Source of the DNA: Catenovulum agarivorans YM01
GTDB lineage: Bacteria > Pseudomonadota > Gammaproteobacteria > Enterobacterales > Alteromonadaceae
Reading direction: 5' to 3'
Length of the DNA: 64,000 bases
NCBI RefSeq assembly: GCF_000281085.1
Contig: NZ_JH767526.1
Span: 232,105 to 296,104, forward strand
In this document: positions 48,466-57,215 of the stretch, piece after piece
Layout of the letters: each line of letters starts with the position of its first letter
Numbering within the stretch: position 1 is the stretch's first letter
Translations under genes and position numbers: made by a program
The notes under the pieces: model-generated
What the model saw: only the letters and a program-made list of their open reading frames with translations
Databases searched by the model: none
Told to the model about the DNA's origin: nothing

Positions 48466-48530
48466 TAACTAATACTATAAGAATAATGGCATAATAGCCT
48501 AAGTGTGTTTTTTAACATTAGGGTCATTAG

Positions 48531-49457
48531 ATGAAAGGTTTATTAGTTGTTGGTGAAGGCATGGTGGAGTTTAAGTACTCGGATGCTGGAGAATTAGTGC
48601 AAAAATTTGCTGGGGATACCTTAAATGCGGGTATTTATGCCAAACGTTGGGCGCCATCCACAGAGGTAAATTATTATACTGCGCTTGGTAACGATGTATT
48701 TAGCGGCAAAATGCGCGAGTATTTGGCGCTTGAACAATTAGGCACCCAAGCCGTTTTGGCAACAGATTCAGCGAATATTGGCATTTACGCGATTCAAACC
48801 GACGACAGCGGCGAACGCTCTTTCACCTATTGGCGAAAAGATTCTGCGGCCACGCAAATGGTAGATTTGTTGTTGGCTGCGGGTGGCGCGGCCCAATTGC
48901 CGGATGCAGATATTATCTTTTTTAGTGGCATTTCATTAGCAATTTTATCTGATGACAACAAAACTAAATTGTTGGAAATTTTGCAGCAAGCGCAAGCCAA
49001 AGGCAGCAAAATTGCATTTGATCCTAACTATCGTCCACGTATGTGGCGCGATCAACAACACGCAATTGCATGGATAGAAAAAGCCTATCAATTAGCTGAT
49101 ATTGCTTTACCAGGCTTAGATGAACACCAAGATTTATTTGCACAAAACTCAGTTGAAGCCGTTCAGCAATATATGCTGGCGCAGGGTGTCAGTGAGTTTG
49201 TGATAAAAGCAGGTAAACTAGGTGTTTATGGTTTTGCGACAGAACAAAGTGATTGTCATGTGCCGTTTAATCCAGCACCGATTCAAGTGGACTCAACCGC
49301 TGCCGGTGATTCGTTTGCAGGCACTTATTTAATGTCGCGCATTAACGGTGATAGTGTAAACAACGCAATTATAAATGCGGATAAAGTGGCTCGTGAAGTG
49401 GTGCAACATCCGGGGGCTATTATGGACATAGCTTTATATAAGCAGGCGCTTAAATAA
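48531..49457 (+). CDS. kdgK: PfkB-family sugar kinase, likely 2-keto-3-deoxygluconate kinase
   Basis: A 308-residue ribokinase-fold enzyme. The N-terminal GEGMVEFKYSDAG... opens the family, and the second PfkB signature DSTAAGDSFAGTYL carries the catalytic Asp near residue 248. The overall length and the KdgK-like segments AFDPNYRPRMW and ALPGLDEH support KDG kinase, which feeds the Entner-Doudoroff-type lower pathway from alginate or pectin breakdown. It stands alone and is convergent with fbp. Confidence 0.75.
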   Translation: MKGLLVVGEGMVEFKYSDAGELVQKFAGDTLNAGIYAKRWAPSTEVNYYTALGNDVFSGKMREYLALEQLGTQAVLATDSANIGIYAIQTDDSGERSFTYWRKDSAATQMVDLLLAAGGAAQLPDADIIFFSGISLAILSDDNKTKLLEILQQAQAKGSKIAFDPNYRPRMWRDQQHAIAWIEKAYQLADIALPGLDEHQDLFAQNSVEAVQQYMLAQGVSEFVIKAGKLGVYGFATEQSDCHVPFNPAPIQVDSTAAGDSFAGTYLMSRINGDSVNNAIINADKVAREVVQHPGAIMDIALYKQALK

Positions 49458-49462
49458 AAATA

Positions 49463-49505
49463 AAAGCCACCCGCAAGGGCACTTAAGTCCCAAGCGGGTT
49501 GCTTT
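49463..49505. terminator. Bidirectional terminator between kdgK and fbp
   Basis: AAAGCCACCCGC pairs with GCGGGTTGCTTT, with an inner GGGC/GTCCC-type stem. A-rich and T-rich flanks on the two sides allow use from both strands. Confidence 0.75.
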
Positions 49506-49526
49506 GCAGGCAAACCTGTAAATTTA

Positions 49527-50495
49527 TTATTTCAATTTATCTAAAACGTATTCAACTTCTTCTTGAGAGCCTGTGATTACAGGGACTCTTTGGTGTAAAT
49601 CAGAAGGTTGTATATCTAAAATTCTTTGTTCGCCGTTAGAGGCTAAACCACCTGCTTGCTCAACTAACATAGCCATTGGGTTTGCTTCGTATAACAATCT
49701 TAATTTGCCCGGCTTTGTCGGTTGGTCTTGATTGGCTGGATACAAGAAAATACCACCACGCGATAATATGCGGTGAACATCACCGACCATAGCGCCATTC
49801 CAACGCATGTTAAATTGACGGCCACGCGCGCCATCTTTACCCATTTGCAATTCGCTAATGTAATCTTTAATCGGTTGTTGCCAACGATGGAAGTTTGCCA
49901 TATTGATAGAAAATTCGCTGGTTTGTTCAGGAATAGATAACTCAGGTTTGGTTAGTAGGTAACCACCATGTGTTCTATCTAAGGTATATTGGCGGGTTGG
50001 ACCACCTGTTGTCATAACCAATAAAGCTGATGGACCATATAATACATAACCTGCACACACCTGATTTTTACCTGGTTGGGCAAACTGTAACGGTGAATCT
50101 GCTGGCACGTCGTCGCGCGCAGGGTAGATAGTGAATATAGTGCCAATTTGGCCGTTAATATCTATATTTGACGAACCATCCAGCGGGTCAAATGCAACAA
50201 TATAAGGTGCGCCTTCTTGCCCTTTGACCACATCATCTTCTTCTTCCGAAGCGATTGCACGAACGTCCGGTGACGATAACAGCATGTCTTTGATCAGCTG
50301 GTTAGACAAAACATCGAGTTTCTTTTGGGTTTCACCTTGAATGTTTTCATCTAAGGTTGAACCTAATACACCACTTAATGCACCTTGGCTGACACGAAAA
50401 GCAATTTCTTTACTGGCCGCCAACACAGTGCGAATTAGCATAATCAGTTCTAATTCAACACCATCAGCGCGTAATCTTGGGATCAGTCGTTGCAT
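49527..50495 (-). CDS. fbp: Fructose-1,6-bisphosphatase class I
   Basis: A 322-residue enzyme. The metal and substrate signature [20 protein letters not shown] lies near residue 105, [10 protein letters not shown] precedes it, and [23 protein letters not shown] follows. It hydrolyses fructose-1,6-bisphosphate for gluconeogenesis. CAGGAG precedes the ATG. It is the third gene of tpiA-fba-fbp, starting 4 bp from the fba stop. Confidence 0.95.
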   Translation of the reverse strand: MQRLIPRLRADGVELELIMLIRTVLAASKEIAFRVSQGALSGVLGSTLDENIQGETQKKLDVLSNQLIKDMLLSSPDVRAIASEEEDDVVKGQEGAPYIVAFDPLDGSSNIDINGQIGTIFTIYPARDDVPADSPLQFAQPGKNQVCAGYVLYGPSALLVMTTGGPTRQYTLDRTHGGYLLTKPELSIPEQTSEFSINMANFHRWQQPIKDYISELQMGKDGARGRQFNMRWNGAMVGDVHRILSRGGIFLYPANQDQPTKPGKLRLLYEANPMAMLVEQAGGLASNGEQRILDIQPSDLHQRVPVITGSQEEVEYVLDKLK

Positions 50496-50499
50496 TTAT

Positions 50500-51594
50500 T
50501 TATTCTCCTGCATATCTGTTGAGGCAGTTCAATTCGGCAAAACATCTTTGTAGGCGAGCCGACATCGACTCTTCTGCTTTGCGTAGCCAAACTCTTGGGT
50601 CGTAATATTTTTTATTCGGTTTATCTTCGCCTTCAGGGTTACCAATTTGCCCCTGCATATAATCATAATTAGCGTGGTAATAATCGTGAATGCCTTGCCA
50701 AGTTGCCCATTGGGTATCTGTGTCTATATTCATTTTTACTACGCCATACTCAAGCGCTTCGGCAATTTCCGCTTGTGATGAACCTGAGCCACCATGAAAT
50801 ACAAAGTTTAAGCTATTGGCTGCTAGCGAAAATTTTTCAGAGACATATTCTTGCGAGTTTTTCAAAATAACCGGAGTTAATTTAACGTTACCCGGTTTGT
50901 AAACCCCATGTACATTGCCAAATGATGCGGCAATTGTGAAGTTTTCACTAATGGCTGCAAGCTTTTGGTAGGCATAAGCAACATCTTCTGGTTGGGTGTA
51001 TAAAGCGCTACTGTCTATACCCGTATTGTCGACACCATCTTCTTCACCGCCGGTACAACCTAACTCGATTTCTAGCGTCATGCCCATTTTGTTCATGCGT
51101 TCAAAATACTCGGCACAAATCTCTATATTTTCGGCTAACGGCTCTTCAGATAAATCTAACATATGTGAGCTAAACAAAGGTTTGCCTGTGCTGGCAAAAT
51201 GCGCTTCATTTGCATCTAATAAACCATCAATCCAAGGTAGAAGTTTTTTCGCTGCGTGGTCTGTATGCAAAATAACAGGTACACCATAAGCTTTGGCAAC
51301 TGCATGGATATAGTGAGCTGCCGCAACGCCACCTAAAACTGCATTGCCATGACCTTGATAACTATCTAATTTAACACTTTTACCTGCAAAAAATCCGGCA
51401 CCACCATAACTTAGCTGGATGATAATTGGTGATTTTACCGCGGCAGCGGCTTCAAGGGCTGCATTGGCTGAGTTGGTGTTTACTACGTTAACCGCCGGAT
51501 AGGCAAACCCATTGGCTCTGGCTGTGTCTAACAAGTATTTGACGGTTTCGCCTGTGGCTACGCCTGCGGAGACGTTTTTGATTTCATTGCTCAT
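50500..51594 (-). CDS. fba: Class II fructose-bisphosphate aldolase
   Basis: A 364-residue zinc aldolase of the E. coli FbaA size. Zinc ligands are in VILHTDHAAKKLLP, ELGCTGGEEDGV and FVFHGGSGSS, and NIDTDTQWATW carries the phosphate-binding residues. It cleaves or forms fructose-1,6-bisphosphate. GGAAGGA precedes the ATG. Middle gene of the gluconeogenic operon, 18 bp after tpiA. Confidence 0.95.
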   Translation of the reverse strand: MSNEIKNVSAGVATGETVKYLLDTARANGFAYPAVNVVNTNSANAALEAAAAVKSPIIIQLSYGGAGFFAGKSVKLDSYQGHGNAVLGGVAAAHYIHAVAKAYGVPVILHTDHAAKKLLPWIDGLLDANEAHFASTGKPLFSSHMLDLSEEPLAENIEICAEYFERMNKMGMTLEIELGCTGGEEDGVDNTGIDSSALYTQPEDVAYAYQKLAAISENFTIAASFGNVHGVYKPGNVKLTPVILKNSQEYVSEKFSLAANSLNFVFHGGSGSSQAEIAEALEYGVVKMNIDTDTQWATWQGIHDYYHANYDYMQGQIGNPEGEDKPNKKYYDPRVWLRKAEESMSARLQRCFAELNCLNRYAGE

Positions 51595-51612
51595 TTTGTC
51601 CTTCCCATGTTG

Positions 51613-52395
51613 TTAGCTAGTGAGTTCAACTTCAGGTGTTATTTGGTTGGCTAGAGCACATATTTCTGAAAAATGCTCGGGGTCTAAGCTTGCGCCGCCA
51701 ACTAAAAGTCCATCTACATTTGGCATCGCCAATAATTGTGCTGCATTGTTTTTATTGACACTACCGCCATATAAAATGCGCATGTTTTTTGCGCTGTCTT
51801 CATCAAATATAGTGCACAATTCATTAAATATGTATTCATGCACTTGTTGCACAGATTCAGGACTAGCCGCTTTACCACTGCCAATTGCCCAAATAGGCTC
51901 GTACGCTATAGCAATTCGTTTGTTTTTAATATCTTGCCCAAGTAAGGATTCTTGTAGCTGACGGTATAAAATGTGTTTGGTTAAACCTAAATCATGCTGC
52001 TGGGCGTTTTCACCAATACAAATAATAGGCATTAAACCTGCGGCTAATGCACTTGCGACCTTGGTATGGCATGAAGCATTATTTTCTAAAAATACTTGGC
52101 GTCGCTCAGAATGACCAATTAAACAAAACTCACAGCCAACTTCTTTTAACATTTGTGCCGAAGTTTCGCCGGTAAACGCACCTGATTCGAATTTACTGAC
52201 GTTCTGACTACCAATCATAATTTGTGAGTTACGTAAAAAATTGGCCATATTGCTGATGTAAACATAGGGTGGGGCAATTCCAATTTTTACACGAAATTTT
52301 TTACGCAAAAATGACGCAACCGAAGTACAAATTAAATCTGTACCACCGTTCAACTTCCAGTTCGCCACAATCAAAGGTGAGCGTGTTTTTTGCAT
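51613..52395 (-). CDS. tpiA: Triosephosphate isomerase
   Basis: A 260-residue TIM barrel. The substrate-binding NWKLNG, the catalytic His in CLIGHSERR and Glu in AYEPIWAIGSGKAA, and LYGGSVN and LLVGGASLD are all visible. It interconverts dihydroxyacetone-P and glyceraldehyde-3-P. AAAGGA precedes the ATG. First gene of the operon. Its promoter must lie in 52396-52560. Confidence 0.95.
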   Translation of the reverse strand: MQKTRSPLIVANWKLNGGTDLICTSVASFLRKKFRVKIGIAPPYVYISNMANFLRNSQIMIGSQNVSKFESGAFTGETSAQMLKEVGCEFCLIGHSERRQVFLENNASCHTKVASALAAGLMPIICIGENAQQHDLGLTKHILYRQLQESLLGQDIKNKRIAIAYEPIWAIGSGKAASPESVQQVHEYIFNELCTIFDEDSAKNMRILYGGSVNKNNAAQLLAMPNVDGLLVGGASLDPEHFSEICALANQITPEVELTS

Positions 52396-52564
52396 AGCAG
52401 TATTCCTTTCTAGATCACAATAGCTTATATGACATCCTATCTGTAGGATATTTCAGGATAAAGAGCAAAACGTTTTATTTGTTGAATGGTGGGTATTGCG
52501 TGGAAAAATACTATTTTGGTGCATAATATGCGGCTTTAACAAAAAGCTGTTAAATATTTAACAC

Positions 52565-52631
52565 CTAGGGCCTGTTGAACTTTCGTGGACAAATTTTGTT
52601 CTAACTAAATGCTTTTTAATCGAGGCCCTAG
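52565..52631. repeat. Short inverted-repeat element with CTAGGGCCT ends
   Basis: CTAGGGCCT (52565-52573) and AGGCCCTAG (52623-52631) bound a 67-bp AT-rich segment between the tpiA promoter and the HAD gene stop. CTAAATGCTTTTTA inside it resembles a stretch of the MITE-like element at 28859. It may terminate the HAD transcript. Confidence 0.45.
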
Positions 52632-52642
52632 CTACTTGGCTG

Positions 52643-53302
52643 TTAGCCAACCAAGTAAATAGCGTCTGCAAAACTGTTAAACACATAAGTCGCATTGTTG
52701 AGCAGTTCTGGCTTAACTGGCAAATAGTCAGGAATTGCAGCCGTTTGACAGCCAGCTTGAATTGCCGCTGCTACACCAGCATTCGAATCTTCAAACACTA
52801 AAACTTCATGTGGTGCTAAGCCTAATTGTTTGCACGCCATTAAATAACAACTCGGATCTGGTTTTGGCTGTTCGACCATGTCACCCGTGACTATTATTTG
52901 AAAGTAATCTAGAAAGTCGGTGCCATGAAAAGTGGTGATTGCAGCATCATGCACGGCACTTGTAACCAGCCCAAGTGGAATAGCCAATTTTTTCGCTTGG
53001 TCAAAAAATGCGTTAAACCCAGGTTTAATCGGCATGCCTGCTAGCTTAGCCTGTTTGTTGTAATAACCGGTACGCTCAATAAACTTATCAATTGGAAAAT
53101 CGTCACCAAATAGTTTTTGCGCACCTTGATAACTTTCTACCGCTCTAACCCCAACAAAAGGATCGTACATCTCTGAGGTAAAGTGGTAGCCCATTTCAGT
53201 GGCTGCTTTTACCCAAGACTCGCGGTAAATTGCTTCGCTGTCAAAAATGGTTCCATCTTTATCAAATAAAATAGCTTTGAATGTTTGTGCTGGTACAGGT
53301 TG
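52643..53302 (-). CDS. HAD-superfamily phosphatase (beta-phosphoglucomutase-like)
   Basis: A 219-residue HAD-IA enzyme from the ATG at 53302, which has AAGAAGG six bases upstream; an ATG at 53335 would add 11 residues without a ribosome site. LFDKDGTIFDSEAIYRESW holds the nucleophile (DxD pattern as DKDGT), LGLVTSAVHD the motif II Ser/Thr, and VFEDSNAGVAAAIQAG the motif IV acids. The substrate is unknown; relatives act on sugar or nucleotide phosphates. Confidence 0.8.
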   Translation of the reverse strand, partial: QPVPAQTFKAILFDKDGTIFDSEAIYRESWVKAATEMGYHFTSEMYDPFVGVRAVESYQGAQKLFGDDFPIDKFIERTGYYNKQAKLAGMPIKPGFNAFFDQAKKLAIPLGLVTSAVHDAAITTFHGTDFLDYFQIIVTGDMVEQPKPDPSCYLMACKQLGLAPHEVLVFEDSNAGVAAAIQAGCQTAAIPDYLPVKPELLNNATYVFNSFADAIYLVG

Positions 53303-53423
53303 CATAGCTGCCTTCTTGTTGGTTGAAATCAGCATCAGTGTAACATTTTCAGATTGCTATTTTTTTACTTTAGCAAAGCATGCAGAAAAAATAACCAATT
53401 AATCAAAAGATTAACAAAAACTA

Positions 53424-53452
53424 GTGACAAGTAAAAAAGACTCTTTTATACT
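53424..53452 (+). promoter_or_regulatory. tRNA promoter
   Basis: GTGACA (53424-53429), a 17-bp spacer and TATACT (53447-53452), followed by the GC-rich discriminator GCGCACC typical of stringently controlled stable-RNA promoters. It lies 40 bp before the tRNA gene. Confidence 0.7.
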
Positions 53453-53491
53453 GCGCACCACTTTTGAGGCTTAGCCCAAACAGTTCTAAAT

Positions 53492-53568
53492 GGCCCTATA
53501 GCTCAGTTGGTTAGAGCGCACGACTCATAATCGTTAGGTCCCTGGTTCGAGTCCAGGTGGGGCCACCA
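53492..53568 (+). tRNA. tRNA with CAT anticodon (tRNA-Ile2 favoured over elongator tRNA-Met)
   Basis: A 77-base gene with encoded CCA. Acceptor GGCCCTA/TGGGGCC, D arm GCTC...GAGC and T arm CCTGG-TTCGAGT-CCAGG are all sound. The loop CTCATAA gives anticodon CAT. C4-G69, C5-G68 and the CGACTCATAATCG core resemble E. coli ileX (lysidine-modified Ile2), while the D loop size resembles metT, so the charge is not certain. An integrase gene follows 178 bp downstream, marking it as an integration site. Confidence 0.9.
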
Positions 53569-53746
53569 TTTCTCAATATCATAAAGTTTCATAACGTCCC
53601 AAATTAGCCTTTAAAAGCCCATGAATAAAAGGGTTTGAGCGTTTTTAGTGTCCCATAGTGTTTTATAAAATGTCACACTATCCCAGTTTTTTAGGTACAC
53701 TCTTAGGTGCATTTTAATTTTGTGCTTATTTCGGTGTACCTAAATC

Positions 53747-54994
53747 ATGGCTAGATTGACTGTACCACTTACTAATACTCAAATATCAAAAGCAAAACCC
53801 AAAGACAAAGAATATCTGTTAGCAGATGGAGATGGTCTCAATTTAAGGGTTAAGCCGTCAGGCTCTAAAACATGGATTTTTCGTTATTACCAACCAATAA
53901 CCAAGAAACGAAATAACATTAGTTTTGGTCAATACCCGTCTGTAAGCCTCGCTCAAGCGCGTGATAAGCGCAGAGAAGCGAAAGAGCTACTAGCTCAAGA
54001 CATTGACCCCAAGGTGTACAAAGACCACCTGCAAGAACAACAGAAGCAAGCCATAGAATCCACATTTGGCAAAATGGCCGAAAAATGGTTCGAGTTGAAA
54101 AAAACACAGGTTAAAGAAGAAACAGCCGCCAAAGCTTGGCAACTTTTGAATAAGCATGTTTTGCAACATCTTCAAAATGTGCCCATTGAAGATTTGCGCC
54201 CCAAAATGATAGTTGAAATATTACATCCAATTGCACAAAAGGGTAACTACGAGACTTTAAAACGTACATGCAGAACGATAAATGAAATTATGCGGCTGGG
54301 GGTAGCTGCTGGATATATTGAATTTAATTACCTTGCTGATGTAACTAGGTTATTCCCTTCACCGAAAGCGCAGAACATGCCAACTATTCGCCCCGAAAGA
54401 TTACCAGAACTAATGCAAGCGATAGCCAATGCAAGAATAAACTTACAAACACGCTGTTTGATTGAGTGGCAACTTCACACCATGACTAGACCAATAGAAG
54501 CAGCAACAGCTAAATGGTGCGATATTGATTTTCAAAACAATACTTGGGTGATACCAGCCGAGCGAATGAAAATGAAGAAACCGCATACAATACCACTGAC
54601 CAAGCAAGTGATTAAATTACTTGAAGTAATTAAAAGCCTTAATTCACATAGAGAATATTTATTTCCAGGTCACAGAAACCCTAAAAGCCATGCGAATAGC
54701 CAAACGGTAAATGTAGCTTTAAAGCGTATGGGGTTTGCTGGTGAACTTGTATCACATGGCTTGCGAGCATTGGCTAGTACCACGTTAAATGAACAAGGCT
54801 TTGATCCTGATTTAATAGAGTCTGCTTTAGCTCATGCTGACAGAAACGAAGTAAGGCGAGCTTACAACAGAGCTGAATACATTGAACGCAGGCGAGAGTT
54901 AATGAACTGGTGGTCTGAACGTATTGAAATAGCGTCTAATTCAAATGTGAGCTTGTGTAACTTTAGTCGTAAACAGTTATTTGCAGGTGGTTAA
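53747..54994 (+). CDS. P4-type tyrosine integrase
   Basis: A 415-residue integrase. The N-terminal DUF4102 domain (LTNTQISKAKPKDKEYLLADGDGLNLRVKPSGSKTW...ISFGQYPSVSLAQAR) is typical of P4-like and island integrases. The catalytic domain shows Arg in MTRPIEAA, HxxR in SHGLRALAS, the late His in ALAHAD, and Tyr in RRAYNRAEY. It recombines the element with the tRNA 3' end. Short GGTACAC/GTGTACC inverted repeats in front may be arm or promoter sites. A hypothetical gene follows after 3 bp. Confidence 0.93.
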   Translation: MARLTVPLTNTQISKAKPKDKEYLLADGDGLNLRVKPSGSKTWIFRYYQPITKKRNNISFGQYPSVSLAQARDKRREAKELLAQDIDPKVYKDHLQEQQKQAIESTFGKMAEKWFELKKTQVKEETAAKAWQLLNKHVLQHLQNVPIEDLRPKMIVEILHPIAQKGNYETLKRTCRTINEIMRLGVAAGYIEFNYLADVTRLFPSPKAQNMPTIRPERLPELMQAIANARINLQTRCLIEWQLHTMTRPIEAATAKWCDIDFQNNTWVIPAERMKMKKPHTIPLTKQVIKLLEVIKSLNSHREYLFPGHRNPKSHANSQTVNVALKRMGFAGELVSHGLRALASTTLNEQGFDPDLIESALAHADRNEVRRAYNRAEYIERRRELMNWWSERIEIASNSNVSLCNFSRKQLFAGG

Positions 54995-54997
54995 CGG

Positions 54998-56062
54998 ATG
55001 AAAGACGAAATAGACGCCGCTTTTGAAGAAATCAAGCTCAAGCCATTTAATAATGATTGGAAGGCTTTTGAACAGTTTTGTAGCTCAATGTCTGAACCTA
55101 TTGGAGAGTGGGAAGGATATTTTATTAATGATGTGAACGGGTATGTTGGGGCTGGTGTTGAGCAATGGTTAATATACGAATTTAGTAGCGTACATTTGCA
55201 TGCAGAGCAAATTTTAGCATCTAATAAATTAAATATTGATTTGTATAACGAGTTGCTTTACGTGACATTGTGCCGAGAATACATAGGTAATTGGGCGGTT
55301 GTAAAGCCGTACTGGTTAGAAAAGGGTTTGTGCTTTCGGGATTACTGTTCTAACCAGTCAGACGTAATTTATGAGCGATCATTTAACCTTTTGGATGAAG
55401 GCTTTATAAACCCTATCGCGCAAATAGATGACTTTAATTTTCAACACATTGATATAGTAAAAGAGATAGTGAAAGTTGATAGTTGTTTGTGTGAATATCA
55501 ATTAGTAAAGGTAAATGCTGATATTCCTTTTTTGAACGCTACTACAGATTTTAGTGATATTGTCCCCAAAAATAAAACCTCAAAATTTGTAGAGACTGCT
55601 AATCACATACACAAAAAAGCATTAAATAAATTCCGACTTGCATCTTTGATATTTACTGTATCTCAGGTTCGACAACATGTGTTAGAAAATGTGCCAAATG
55701 ATGAAAAGCAAATCATGCAATTGAAATTAGAGTTGCTAAAAAAAGAACAAAAAATTGCGCTTTTAGAGGCGCGAACTTTAATGGATCAAATGACCCAAGT
55801 TGTATCAAGGTTTTATTTAAGCAGCCATAAAAGTAAAACAACTACTCATAACCGCAAACAGCTTGAGGCGGAAAATTATCGCTTAGTATCTAAGGCTATA
55901 AAACGTTTTTTAAGCAGCAAACCAAAGGCCAAAACAAATAGTGATCTCAAAGCTCAACTGAGAGAAGCTAATAGTTTTATCCGAAAAAGCACTGGTATTG
56001 ACAGTGATACAACGGTCAGAAAATACAAAAAGCAATGGCTTGAAGAAAACGGACTTAATTAA
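54998..56062 (+). CDS. Hypothetical protein downstream of integrase
   Basis: A 354-residue protein without a recognised domain. It is acidic and helical, with a coiled-coil-like segment at about 238-262 (IMQLKLELLKKEQKIALLEAR) and a basic C-terminus (KAIKRFLSSKPKAKTNSDLKAQLREANSF) that could bind DNA. AGGTGG precedes the ATG, and the gene is translationally close to the integrase (3 bp). Such integrase-linked genes often serve recombination control or host regulation, but nothing here proves it. Confidence 0.65.
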   Translation: MKDEIDAAFEEIKLKPFNNDWKAFEQFCSSMSEPIGEWEGYFINDVNGYVGAGVEQWLIYEFSSVHLHAEQILASNKLNIDLYNELLYVTLCREYIGNWAVVKPYWLEKGLCFRDYCSNQSDVIYERSFNLLDEGFINPIAQIDDFNFQHIDIVKEIVKVDSCLCEYQLVKVNADIPFLNATTDFSDIVPKNKTSKFVETANHIHKKALNKFRLASLIFTVSQVRQHVLENVPNDEKQIMQLKLELLKKEQKIALLEARTLMDQMTQVVSRFYLSSHKSKTTTHNRKQLEAENYRLVSKAIKRFLSSKPKAKTNSDLKAQLREANSFIRKSTGIDSDTTVRKYKKQWLEENGLN

Positions 56063-56066
56063 ACAT

Positions 56067-56085
56067 CATTAGGGCTACCCTAATG
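56067..56085 (+). promoter_or_regulatory. Palindrome before the AlpA-like gene
   Basis: CATTAGGG-cta-CCCTAATG is a perfect 8-bp inverted repeat 68 bp before the alpA-like start. No T-run follows. It could be an operator or a weak terminator. A second imperfect pair (AGCGTTCC/GGACGCT) lies further on. Confidence 0.45.
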
Positions 56086-56152
56086 GCAGTTTCAATATTT
56101 AACCTTCTCAGCGTTCCACTACGACCCATAACGTGCCATAGGACGCTAAGAA

Positions 56153-56470
56153 ATGTCAGAACATCTCAAAAATTTTGATTTAAAAATCATCCGAAAAGCT
56201 GCTGTTTTAGAACGACTTTGCATCTCTCACAGTAGCTTATATCGCAGTATTAACGAGGGATTATTACCACCACCCATCAATTTAGGTGCTCGCTCTGTCG
56301 GGTGGCTTGAGCATGAAATTTACACTGTCATGTATGCAATGGTGAAGGAATACAGCAAAGAAGATATTCAAGCCATCGTTAAGCAATTAGTAAAAGATCG
56401 TGAAGATATAGAAATGCTATCTGGTGCTTCTCAAGGCTCGTTAAACAAGTCTGAAAGGGAGGTTAAATAG
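56153..56470 (+). CDS. AlpA-family phage transcriptional regulator
   Basis: A 105-residue protein. The winged-helix motif LERLCISHSSLYRSINEGLLPPPINLGARSVGWLEHEI (residues 16-54) is the AlpA pattern, where LGxRSVGW is diagnostic. AlpA activates integrase or excision genes in P4-like elements. A C-terminal tail of about 50 residues goes beyond the usual length. It probably controls the element. The 237-residue gene starts 2 bp after its stop. Confidence 0.87.
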   Translation: MSEHLKNFDLKIIRKAAVLERLCISHSSLYRSINEGLLPPPINLGARSVGWLEHEIYTVMYAMVKEYSKEDIQAIVKQLVKDREDIEMLSGASQGSLNKSEREVK

Positions 56471-56472
56471 TT

Positions 56473-57186
56473 ATGGATGGTAACAACCTAAACCAGTTAA
56501 CTAGAGCATTACAGAACCGATTTAATAAATCTAAATTTAAACCATTCTTTAATTCGTTTGTGCATCCGAGTGAGCTAAATGAATTAGAGCTTTACCAAGC
56601 TTTTATTGTTTTTCGCCACTACAGCAATCTGTTTTTAGATATTGTCGATTTTACAAACAATGTTACCAGAAAATGGGACAAGCGCAGATTAGACAAACTA
56701 GACAAAAATGACAGCAAAAACACCTTTGTTGCTATTAACCGCTGTCTTATCGAATGTTTTTATTGTGCAAATAGTCGCCTAGATGAATATAGGGCTGCTT
56801 ACTTAATACACGTTCACAATGTCGGTTTATTTCATAACTTACCCTGGAAAAAACAAGGTCATTTTGTTTCTGGTACTCCTGACGAGTACGCGCAAACTTT
56901 CATTACAGGTTTAAGCTTGCCGCCACAAGACCAAGTAGAGGTACAAGCACGGTTTAATTCGGTTAATGCGTTTATATCTGTTATAGATTCAGCCGTAATT
57001 TTACTGTCTGATTTGGGGCACATATCTCAACTGAATGGCGCAGACAACCGAAAAATAAGAGATTTTTCATATCAACTAACCATGTTAGGCCGTGCGGTTA
57101 GGGAAGAACAGGACGCGTTAAACGAAGAAATAGCAAAAGGGTATACGCACAACCGTGTGCTTGGATACCACACGCTAAACAAATAA
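56473..57186 (+). CDS. Hypothetical protein between AlpA and primase
   Basis: A 237-residue protein with no domain I recognise. It is helical with scattered aromatic residues, with no signal peptide or membrane helix. GGGAGG overlaps the alpA end, and the ATG follows the stop closely, so the two are coupled. It sits between the regulator and the primase-helicase, where replication-accessory or loader proteins are common; that role is only positional inference. Confidence 0.6.
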   Translation: MDGNNLNQLTRALQNRFNKSKFKPFFNSFVHPSELNELELYQAFIVFRHYSNLFLDIVDFTNNVTRKWDKRRLDKLDKNDSKNTFVAINRCLIECFYCANSRLDEYRAAYLIHVHNVGLFHNLPWKKQGHFVSGTPDEYAQTFITGLSLPPQDQVEVQARFNSVNAFISVIDSAVILLSDLGHISQLNGADNRKIRDFSYQLTMLGRAVREEQDALNEEIAKGYTHNRVLGYHTLNK

Positions 57187-57215
57187 TCTTTTAACTTCCT
57201 ATTCTAAGTTGCGCT

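Noticed and set aside
52565..52631. Full insertion sequence
   Set aside because: Only 67 bp with 9-bp inverted ends and no coding capacity; at most a repeat remnant.
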